This document shows positions 32,150 through 41,900 of a stretch of 64,000 nucleotides of DNA, piece by piece. A model generated the notes under the pieces. The model ran no database searches, was not told the DNA's origin, and worked only from the letters and a program-made list of their open reading frames with translations. How positions within the stretch are numbered: the first letter of the stretch is position 1; every line of letters starts with the position of its first letter. The position numbers and the translations under genes are program-made. Location: positions 1 to 64,000 of the IMG/VR virus record IMGVR_UViG_3300033142_001406, one strand, 5' to 3'. The DNA is from a virus.

Positions 32150-33382
32150 ATGGGCGGGGACTTTGATTCAGAACGAAACGACGGTGGGGACAGCGCAAAC
32201 GACCACGAAAGTGACGCCAACGGCGGGAGTGACCGTAACACTGGTGGAACTGGGCAAAACGCCGGGAATAACCCTTACAACGACGCGTCGGTTCCGGGGG
32301 GTGTTTTAGACTACAACAACGCGATACGCGGTCTGGAGAACTTCGACAACTCGACCACGGGGCTTGAAGACAGCAACAGTGACGGCACTCTGAACTACAA
32401 CAACGCGACGGAAGGTCTGGAAGGGGTACCCGAAGCTCCCCCCGAAATCACTGACGCCGATATAAAAGAACTGATAGAGATGGCGGGCGAACAAGCTAAG
32501 ACCCAGTTTGGCTGGAAAGACGCTATTGGCGGTTTGTTGGGACTCTTGGGGGGAATCCCCGGAATAATTGCGGCGGGGACTGCGGCAACAGTAAAAGCAA
32601 TACAGCGACAAGCCGAAATCAAGGCTGGATTTATAGAAAACGCGCAAGAGTTTGGAATGACTGAAGAAGAAGCCATCCAAGCTTACGAAGATAGGGCGAA
32701 TAGTCAAGGGGGTTACTCCGACAGGGAAGGCAACGGCAACGGTACTTACGAACCTTCCGGGCAAGCCGGGGGTGACGGTAACAGCGGGATATCTAACGGA
32801 ATTTATAACTCTTCCGAAGCTCTTGTAGACAGCCAGAGCAGCACCGATCCTACGGATCTGGAGTCGCTGGCGATGGAACAGTGGGAATATTACAAGAGTA
32901 CTTACCTTCCCTTTGTTAAAGATTTTGCAGCAGAACTTACAACCGACTCCGCTGGTAAGCGGGAGCAAGTTAAAAACACCGCAGCAGCAGACGTTTACTC
33001 GAATCTTGATACAATACAAAGTGGTAAAAAGTCCTCACTTTTTAACGGGGGAATAAACCCCAATTCCGGCAACTACAAATCAGAGATGGCCAGCGTAGCT
33101 TCGACGCGAGGACTGACGGCTGGCACCGCTATAGCGGGTGCTAATCAATCTGTAGATAAAGATTTAGCAGACGGCTCTATCCTCGCTTCTAATATGTCCA
33201 GAGGAATCAAATCAGACGCTTTAGAAGGACTTAGTTCGTCGGCCTACAGCGGCCTATTAAACGATGGCTTAAAGTCGGAAGTAGATAGCTATATTGAACA
33301 ACAGAATATGGCGGCGATGGGCAACCTCGCCGGGGTTGGTGTGGGATTAATAACAGATACTTGGGAGAAAAAGAAAGATTAA
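32150..33382 (+). CDS. Probable internal virion protein, Gly/Asn-rich
   Basis: 410 residues from ATG 32150 with AAGGAG 6 nt upstream. Long Gly/Asn/Asp-rich N-terminus containing two copies of LDYNNAIRGLE/LNYNNATEGLE, one hydrophobic helix (residues about 130-155, GGLLGLLGGIPGIIAAGTAA), then Ser/Gly-rich and helical segments. This pattern occurs in ejected proteins of podoviruses that help build a DNA channel. Confidence 0.6.
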   Translation: MGGDFDSERNDGGDSANDHESDANGGSDRNTGGTGQNAGNNPYNDASVPGGVLDYNNAIRGLENFDNSTTGLEDSNSDGTLNYNNATEGLEGVPEAPPEITDADIKELIEMAGEQAKTQFGWKDAIGGLLGLLGGIPGIIAAGTAATVKAIQRQAEIKAGFIENAQEFGMTEEEAIQAYEDRANSQGGYSDREGNGNGTYEPSGQAGGDGNSGISNGIYNSSEALVDSQSSTDPTDLESLAMEQWEYYKSTYLPFVKDFAAELTTDSAGKREQVKNTAAADVYSNLDTIQSGKKSSLFNGGINPNSGNYKSEMASVASTRGLTAGTAIAGANQSVDKDLADGSILASNMSRGIKSDALEGLSSSAYSGLLNDGLKSEVDSYIEQQNMAAMGNLAGVGVGLITDTWEKKKD

Positions 33383-33836
33383 CCTAATACCGTATATCAA
33401 CTTAAAAGATAACGAATTCAGAGACTTACTAAAGCAAATCGAAACAGACGGAACACTCGAAGACGTTTGCGTACCCAGTATCGAATCCCTTTATACAATC
33501 CTCACACACCCAACCCACCGCACTTTTATTGTCGAGCACAACGACGAGTATAAAGGAATTATATTACTCGAAAATATAAAGGGCCACCGCGCCCAAATCC
33601 ACTTTGTAACGTTTAAAAAATACTGGGGAACCGATCTCTCAGAAGTGGGACGGGCTGTAACTGCCCAACTTCTAACGGTATTTAAAGTGGTATACGGGAT
33701 CATACCTATCAAACCACACTTAATCAAGTATGCCTTATCAGTAGGTATGAAGTATGTGGGAACTCTCCCTTTTTATTTTGACACTTCAGAGGGGCTTATC
33801 TACGAAATACACCGTAAAAACAAAATAGAGGAATAA
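33378..33836 (+). CDS. GNAT-like acetyltransferase; probable AUU start
   Basis: About 152 residues. Translation of this frame gives a continuous protein (LKDNEFRDLLKQIETDG ... TFIVEHNDEYKGIILLENIK ... AQIHFVTFKKYWG ... IKYALSVGMKYVGTLPFYF) with the order of GNAT strands and the late GMKYVG element. The only canonical start, GTG 33645, would remove more than half. ATT at 33378, sharing a base with the upstream TAA and 9 nt after GGAGA, fits. Such phage GNAT-like proteins occur among virion genes; substrate unknown. Confidence 0.6.
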   Translation: MNLIPYINLKDNEFRDLLKQIETDGTLEDVCVPSIESLYTILTHPTHRTFIVEHNDEYKGIILLENIKGHRAQIHFVTFKKYWGTDLSEVGRAVTAQLLTVFKVVYGIIPIKPHLIKYALSVGMKYVGTLPFYFDTSEGLIYEIHRKNKIEE

Positions 33837-33841
33837 ATAAT

Positions 33842-34414
33842 ATGTTCGGATCAAGCGGAAGCAGCGGCAACGACTACGTACCAGAAACCACCGCAACAGA
33901 CACCACCAACGCTATCTCGCGGGAACTTTGGGAGTCTTATCTGGAGTGGGGCGCACCGATAGATCTAAAGACTTTAGACGACTTAAACAATCCAGAAATT
34001 AAACAAGGGCAAGTGGAAACAGCCGGGGATCTGGCACGGGAGTCCTACCAGACTTCCCGCGAATCTTACGAGCGGGGGCTGGACAGATATCACTCACCGC
34101 TCCAGACCGGGGAGGAATCGGACGCACTCAATAAGGCCTTCGACCGGGATTCAGTTATAAGCGAGGTGGACGCGGAGAACCGCGCCGCCAGAGCCTACGA
34201 GGACACTGCTCTATCCCAGAAACAAGGGTTAGTAAACTCTGCCCAAGGCCACCGAGCAGACGTTCAGAACACCTTAAGCGCTTGGACTCAGTATGAGAAT
34301 AAGACAAACTCTATCAACGCAAACGACGACGCAAACGACGCAAGAGATAGATCCCAACTCTGGGGTACTGGGTTGTCTCTTATCGGCAATATCGCCAGTT
34401 CTTTTATCAAATAA
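33842..34414 (+). CDS. Internal virion protein-like
   Basis: 190 residues, ATG. A Ser/Gly N-terminus, helical Arg/Glu-rich middle (TAGDLARESYQTSRESYERGL, ENRAARAYEDTALSQKQGL) and an amphipathic C-terminal end (LWGTGLSLIGNIASSFIK). Alike in style to the 32150 gene. Probably a minor virion or ejection protein. Confidence 0.55.
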   Translation: MFGSSGSSGNDYVPETTATDTTNAISRELWESYLEWGAPIDLKTLDDLNNPEIKQGQVETAGDLARESYQTSRESYERGLDRYHSPLQTGEESDALNKAFDRDSVISEVDAENRAARAYEDTALSQKQGLVNSAQGHRADVQNTLSAWTQYENKTNSINANDDANDARDRSQLWGTGLSLIGNIASSFIK

Positions 34415-34429
34415 AAAGAGGTGTTTAGT

Positions 34430-34831
34430 ATGAGCAAGGGACTAAAACCGCAGACAAGAAGTCAAAAACATATTGCCAGAAGCCCCTTTCAAGACGGGAA
34501 ACAAGAGGCTGCAATATTGCTTCACGCTTATAGAGATTTCAATCGGGCAAAGACAAAACAAGAAAAGGATTTATCCGCGTCGCTGTTGGCTTTGCGGATG
34601 AACGAAACTCCTTATTATCAATCACAATTTGGAATAGGTGGAGACTCTGGCCGGAAGGTTATCGGCTTCTCAAACGTCCCGACTAAAGGGGGACCATCCT
34701 TCACGCCGATAATTCGTAACAGTAAAACCGGAACCACCGGGCCGATGACGAAGAACGCCAGTAACGATCCGCAAGACGAGGTGCTTCACCTCTCAATAGA
34801 TCAATTAACTCAGTACGTTAGAGGGGCTTAA
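34430..34831 (+). CDS. Hypothetical virion-region protein
   Basis: 133 residues from ATG 34430 with GAGGT 7 nt upstream. Basic, with a helical N-terminal half (DGKQEAAILLHAYRDFNRAKTKQEKDLSASLL) and a Gly/Thr/Pro-rich second half. No family recognised. Confidence 0.55.
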   Translation: MSKGLKPQTRSQKHIARSPFQDGKQEAAILLHAYRDFNRAKTKQEKDLSASLLALRMNETPYYQSQFGIGGDSGRKVIGFSNVPTKGGPSFTPIIRNSKTGTTGPMTKNASNDPQDEVLHLSIDQLTQYVRGA

Positions 34832-34832
34832 T

Positions 34833-35969
34833 ATGGGAAGATACAGCGGGTTAAACGCCTTCGCTGAAGGTATGGTTACTGGTAATCTGTTTTACGGGGG
34901 GTTGGTCGACCGGATTGAAGACCGAAGGCAACGAGAACTTGAAAACAAAAGAACAAAGGAAGACAGAGCTATAGCCGCAAAAGAGCGTGACCGCAAACAC
35001 TCTTGGGAAGATATTTCTCACGCGGAAACAATAAAGGGCTACGGCGAGAACGACAAGATCCGAGCAGAAAACGCCGAAATAAGAAAGTATAACGATTGGG
35101 ACCGGAAAAATAAACAAGATAACTATAAAGAGAATCGGAGCTGGGAGAGGACTAAGTTTAATAACAGTCAAACCTTATTCAAAGATACGCTTGAACAGAA
35201 CGACATCACCAGAAATCTCACCAATACCAATCTCGGTATAGCCAATATCAATTTAAAACAGAAAAAACAAGAGCAGGCCCAGCAAAGATATCTTACCTAC
35301 AACGGAAAGCCTTATAAAGTCGAATACGTTGAAGATATATACGATAATAAATACCCAGAACCAAACCCAGCACTCCTTAAAGTGCTGATCGAAGCAGGTC
35401 GGACCACTGAAGCAAATAAGATGCTCGAAGACTACAAAAACTTCAAAAATAAACCCACCAAGGATGAGTTCAAAAATATGTTCGAGTTGTATGGCTTTCC
35501 GCGTACGTGGGAACCGACCCAGCTTGAAATATATAGAAAAAAAGTCGGCGGTGACAAATCCCCACCACCAGATTTTTCGAAGTATCAGATAGGGCGAAGT
35601 GGTGCAACGACTGCGGGACGTAGTGGTGTAATAAAAGGTTTAGGTATTACTGAAAAGGGCGTTAAAGTAGGTTCTTCGGCAAAGGAATTGGGAATTACAA
35701 AAAAGGATATAATTGGGGAATTTAAGATGGGTAGGTGCGCCTTTGTCCGGGGTTATTACTATATCGAAAAATTCAGAGAGGAGCTTGTCGAGGAAACGCC
35801 CTACAACCGGGCGCACACCGAAAAAGTGCCTTATTGGGTAAAGGCAACAAAATCCGAATTGAATAAACTTGACAAGGAAAGCCGCGAAAGCAACGCCGAG
35901 ACAAAAAAGAAAAGAGAGAGTAATCGTAAAATATTTGACGCTTTAAAAGAAATTGGGGGGGAAATCTAA
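34833..35969 (+). CDS. Coiled-coil internal virion protein
   Basis: 378 residues, ATG one base after the previous stop. An extended Arg/Lys/Glu-rich coiled coil runs over residues about 25-150 (RIEDRRQRELENKRTKEDRA), followed by mixed segments and another charged helix at the end (NAETKKKRESNRKIFDALKE). Located before the giant virion gene, as expected for a component of the ejected complex. Confidence 0.55.
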   Translation: MGRYSGLNAFAEGMVTGNLFYGGLVDRIEDRRQRELENKRTKEDRAIAAKERDRKHSWEDISHAETIKGYGENDKIRAENAEIRKYNDWDRKNKQDNYKENRSWERTKFNNSQTLFKDTLEQNDITRNLTNTNLGIANINLKQKKQEQAQQRYLTYNGKPYKVEYVEDIYDNKYPEPNPALLKVLIEAGRTTEANKMLEDYKNFKNKPTKDEFKNMFELYGFPRTWEPTQLEIYRKKVGGDKSPPPDFSKYQIGRSGATTAGRSGVIKGLGITEKGVKVGSSAKELGITKKDIIGEFKMGRCAFVRGYYYIEKFREELVEETPYNRAHTEKVPYWVKATKSELNKLDKESRESNAETKKKRESNRKIFDALKEIGGEI

Positions 35970-35975
35970 AATAAA

Positions 35976-38900
35976 ATGGATCAAAAAGACCTTATAATCA
36001 ATCTGGCCCGCCGTAATAATTTCGACCTTGAAAGAGCACTTAACGACGGGCACTCTTACGAGGATATTTTAGCGTATTTGCAAGAAGAATCGGGAGTTAC
36101 CGGAGAAAGGCCAGAAGGAGATCCCGGTTTTATCGGCGGCGTAAAGGACTTCGGACTCGGTATCGCCAGAGGCGCTCTTGTCTCTCTACCGCAAAAAGTG
36201 GGACAGACATTCCAGCGTTGGGATGACGAAGGTGGGGATGACACTCTCCGAGATTTAGGAATCTCGCTTGAAGAAACTGGAGACGAGAATCTCCAAGAAC
36301 AACCTTGGCTTCAAGAGTCCCGACTGTCTATAGAAAAACGGCAAGAATCCCCTTGGAATATACGAGGCTGGGGTTACTCAGCCGGGGACAGTCTTATTAC
36401 CTCACTCGCCCCGGCAGCGGTGGGTGCGGCGGCGGTAGTCGCGGGGGCACCCGCAGCGGTGGGGGTTGGTATCGGTGTTGTAACGGTCGGTGCTTTATTC
36501 TACGGATCGGAAGCAGAACAAACCTACAGACGTGCCCTCCCAGAACTCGGGCACGAAGAAGCGTTAGAATTGTCCAGACTAACCGGACTGATAGAAGCCG
36601 GGGGAGAGATCGTTGCCGACCTTATCCCGCTCTGGTTTTTTAAAGCACTTCCCAGTCCCGCCAGAAAGAATATCCTCAAAGCCCTTACCTCAAAAAAAGG
36701 TGTCCGGGGGATTATTTGGGATATTATTAAAGTTGAGGCCCTTGAAGTCAGCACTGAAATAGGGCAGTCTACAGCGCAAGGATTAGCCGAAGAAAGATTC
36801 GGTATGGGGGACCAGCCGCTACTTGATAACGCTTTAGCCGTTATCGGTCCGACCCTAATTGTCGGCGGTCTGTATGGTACAGCCGGATCTGTCGGCGGTA
36901 ACGCCCGACGTAGCTGGATGGTGGAAACTCTTAAAGATCCCAAAGCTCCGATAGAAGATAAACGGAAGATTATAGCGGAGATAACCGAAGCAGTTACGAA
37001 GAAAGACGCGGAGCTGGGTGCTGCTTTTTCGAAGCAAGCAACCGCCCTTGCCGAAGCTAAGAAGCCCGTTCTGATTGGGGAGGATAGTAAGTACGAAAGT
37101 AAGAAAGAAACTAAGCAAGAGAGTAAGAAAGAAAGAGAGATAGTAAGTAAGCCAGAGGCAGAGATAGAAAGAGAGACGGACGTTCAGAGAGGGGCGTTAG
37201 ATACTAATTTTATTGCAGATCCTAACGATAGTCTCCAAGTCCAAAATCAAAAAAGAATACGCGGGATAGTTGGACCGGAGGCAAAGGGGAGCACCACTTT
37301 TGAAGATACGTTAAGCGACGGTTCTGAAAGACCCGGAGTAACCCCCTCCCAATTCAACAAGGGATTATCAGAAGAGGTTCTGAAAAACCACTTTGAGGCT
37401 GTTGGAAAACAGAAAGAGGGTGAGGCATCCCGAAATCAAAGTATGCTTATAAAGCGTTTTAATTATACGCTTAACCGCTTTAAGCAGCTTGTAAAGTATA
37501 AAGATACTTACGCTTATTCTCTCCAAGAAATCGGGGATCAATACGAGCAAGCACTCCAAAGTACCAATTTAAGAGATCTTTCTTCAACAAGGGATCTGTT
37601 CACCCGACTACAATCCCAAGAACAAAAAATAACTGAGGTTGACCAGCAACTTATCAAAGCTGCTGAAGACCTCCTCTCCCTTGGGGGCGAGACTAAATCA
37701 GTTGACCAGCAGACTTTAGCCCGTATTCAAAAAGAGATAAATCCAGAGACTTTAAAGCAACAAGCCGAACGAAGACAACAGCTTATCAACGACGCGCAAG
37801 AGCGTGGAAACAAAGTTCTTCAAGAAGCTGAATACAAAAACTCCCCGGAGTACGCAAAGGAAGTTGACAAAGAAAGACAACAGCAAGAAGCGGATCAGAT
37901 TAAAAAAAGACAAGCCGAAACCAAACAAGCCGCCGAAGCTAAAAAGAAGAAAGACGAGCATACCAAAGCTATAGACGACCTTTACGAGAAAACCAAGAAG
38001 AGACTCTCCGAGTCTCCCGTATTTTTAAGAAACGAAGATCTGTCCAAGCAGATCCTAAACGCTATTCACACCGAGCGGTTGGGAGCTGCCGAAATTGAGC
38101 GTGTTATCCGGCAAGCAGAGTTAAATCGTCTGGAAGAGAGTGGAACTCTCCAGAGTATCACCGAGATGATAGAGGACAAACAATCACCCGGCAAAAAAGA
38201 CAAAGGCGCAATAGCGCGGGGTGTTGTCCAGCAAGACAAAGACAAGGCCCAAGCAGCCAAAACAAGGGCTGCTGACAAAAAGACCCAAGAAAAAGCAGAC
38301 GAGGTAACGGAACAAGAACGCCTTGGAGCTGCTGCAATAAAGCGCCGTGACTTAAAGGGAAGATTAAAAGATAAGTACGGTACCAAGAGGCAAAGGAAGA
38401 AGGATGTTGAAGCGGCGGTAAAAGAAAAACAAGAACAAGATCAGAAGGTTGAGGAGCTTGGAGACGAAAAGGGTAGCACTCCCAAGAAGCCGAAGAAGAA
38501 ACAAACTCCTCCTCCGAAAAAGAAATCTGCCCTTCGGGTAAAGCTGGACGATAAGAAGAAAAAGAAAGAGGAGCCTAAACCAAAGCCCCCCAAGAAGAAA
38601 AAGGCTACCCCCGTTGAAAAGAAAGTTGTAACCCCAAGGGTTACACCACCGAAGAAGAAAACCGTTACTGACGCAGCTAAAAAAGAAGCAGCGGCAGAAA
38701 AGAAAAGAGAAGCCGCCGCCAAGAAATATCAGGCCAACAAAAAGAAACGAGAAGCTGACGTTGACGAGAACAACCGCCTCGTCCAGAAGGGCAAGGAGCT
38801 GATCCCGACGATCCGGCTCGAAGATGCGCGGGAAGTCGGAGAGATGGGCGAACTTCTGGAGAAGGGAGAGATCACCCCAGACGAGTGGGACTCTTTTGTT

Positions 38901-41900
38901 GAGCGGATGTTCAAAGAGAACCGAGCAAAAGGTAAGATTAACGAGGCTTTAGGAGACCCGAAAAGAAAGAAAGCCCCACCCAAAGACCCACACGCTAAAC
39001 TGTTTAATAAGAAGAAAACAATCGAAGTTTCCGGCCACACCTTTACCGCGCCGAAGTACAACAGCACCCAAGGGGAGTGGTACACCGAAACAGAGGGTCG
39101 TCGGTTTGTTTTAAGAAAGTCTCCCCCGGAGGATGCTATTGCCCGTCAGTGGTTTGTTCGGGAATTTGACTCCAACAACCCCTCAACGACAAGGGGTGAA
39201 CAGCTTGTCCCGGACAACACCAAAAAAGCCTCTCTCCAGTTTGTCGTTGACGAGTACCTAACTGATAAACCTAAAGATCCCACCGAAGGTGGGAACACTC
39301 CAAAAGGTAAAAGGCCGATAAAGGATGTTAAGACGATCCTAAAAAAGAAGAAAGATTTACCAGATAAGGACAACAGATTCAAGAAGACAACAAAAGAGGA
39401 AAACTCAACCGCAGAAGGGCAGAAGGGGATGTTTGATATAGCCCAAGCAACTGGACCCCTCCGGGGGATGGTTGCAGCTATCGAAAAAGCCGGGGGGATT
39501 TCCCCGGTAAGTTTAAAGGAGATAGATAATATCTCTTCTGAAAAAGAGCTGGACGACCTACGTGAGACTTTGAGAGTAGCTTATAACAAATCGCTCAAAA
39601 AACCAGAGTCAAAACCTTCTAAAAAAAAGAGAAAGAAAGACGAGCGAACTTCTGAAGAGATTCTACTTAATAAAGGTATTGCGGCACTAAACAAAGTTGG
39701 TAAAGCTCAGAAAGAGGAGTTACTTGGTAAGGTTGACGCAGAAATCAAGCTGCTTGAGACTTCGGATGTCTACTACGAAAAAGAGCTGGTAATCAGTCTC
39801 GATAATTCTCCAACCTCCTTCACCTTTTACCGGGAGAATTTCTATAAAAAAACAAATAAAGATGGGTCCAAAGAAACAGTTAAAGTAACTATGCTTGACG
39901 CTTTAAAGGAGTTTAAAAAGAAGCTGACCGCGACCAGCTTTAACGCAGACAGCCCCTATAAAAAACCCCCAGTACAAAATACGACAAGTGTTACAGCTCA
40001 TATTGAAAAACGAGCGTATAAAAAGAAAACACAAAAACCAATACCCCCAAAGGGTAAATATATTCAACCAATATACCAAGACGGGTTTTATTCAAACAGA
40101 CAATATTTAGTTAAGATGGACGACGCGCCCAGTGTGGGAAAGCTCCCGTATGCTACTGGCAAAATAAATATGGAATCTATTTTATCTACGACGGGACTTG
40201 AGGAAGTTACTCTCGGAAAAGAGTATCTTGACACCCGACTTATTCACGATCCAGAATCTCCGATAGCTGCCCACGACGCTGAAAGCGTCATACACGTTGA
40301 ATTTGAGGATGGAGATCTTAAGCACTATATATACAAGACTACGTATATCAACGCCATCCTCACCGAGCACCCCAAAGCAACCCCAAAGCTTCACCCCCCT
40401 ACCGGGATGCTGAAGTTTTTTGACGGGTCTGAAGAGATTGTCGGAATTACGATGCCCGTTGGGAATAATCTTAAGGTCGGTAGTACAACGGGCCTAATAC
40501 CAGCAATAAAGGAGGAGCTGGGTATAGATCCTACTGACCCAGCTCATATGGCAGAGTTTGATAGGATGAGGGCAACTGAGTTTAAACTTAATAAGATTTA
40601 TAAGAAGACCGGAGTACGGTATCTTGCTGGACTCCCAAGAGGCACTTGGTACGATCCAGCAGGTAAAGAAATTATAGGCAAGCAAATATCTGAACTGACA
40701 AACCTTTCTCACGCAGAGGTAGAGGGTATCGAGAGTTTGGGCAAGCTCAGTATGAAACTGGGTGGGAGATCCGATAAATACAGCCCACTACAAGTCGCAG
40801 AAGCGCTCTATAACGCGGGTATGAGTGGGAACAAGGGGTTTGCAAGAATCCCCCGAAAGAAGCGCACCTTTATTACCAACGGGGATGACGTGTTTGAAAT
40901 AAGAGATTCGGGGTGGGGGAATCCTCTCGTATTCCCAGTGGTAAGTGCCGGACACTTTACCCTTTCCGACGAGCAGATATTAAGTATTCAAACCGAGTAT
41001 AAAGAAAAAGACCAGCAGACCTTTACAATACCAGATAACCCCGACGTTTCCTTTACAACTGGTCAAAAAACAAATCAGAACCCGATTTCAGAAACCCAAA
41101 TAAAACAAGCCTTTAAGGGCCAATCTGTCATATTGACGGGCAAAAAAACTTATTCAGTTCGCTTCCAGAATGGACGCGGAGCGACTATAAAAATCGTAGA
41201 CCAGACCCCCGAAGGAAGTGTTCTAATCGAAGCCAAAGGCGGGGTACTTAACCGGAACGGCCAGTTGATCGCCGGAAAGCAGTACGGAACGACAATCGAG
41301 CTTGTTGAGGGTGTGGCTACCGAAGACGTGCTCACGCACGAAATACAGCACCTTTTAGAGCGTATAGGGGTAGTAACACCCGCAGACGTTAAAGTGCTGG
41401 ACAAGGCCGTAATAAGGGCGTCTAAACGTAACAAACTTGCATACGAGTTGCACTCAGACCCAAGGGAGAACCGCGCTTACTTCATCCAGCAGCTTATCAG
41501 AGAAAGAAAGGACGGTCGGGGGACCGTCACTGGGAGAGTAGTACAAAAGATAAAAGACTTCTTCTCCAAGCTGGCGAAGAGTATATTCGGTATTGAGTCT
41601 GCTAGTAATATAGCAAGAGAACTGGAGAGTGGCGAGATTTTTAAACGAGAAGCTATAAAACAGCAAGAACTACCAATCTCCACTGAGCAACCACTTTACT
41701 CCACCGTAAACGGGTTTGACCACCTCAAGATCAAGTCAACCGCAACAAAGGCAATCCGTAATACCAATATGGGCAAGAAGTCCCTCTGGGACAATATTAA
41801 AGATACGAAAGACTTTATTCTCGGAGATATAAAGGGAAACGCGAAGAGGGGTAAGAACCACTTCGTAGAGCAATATCTCGATAGATATAAGTATCTTAAG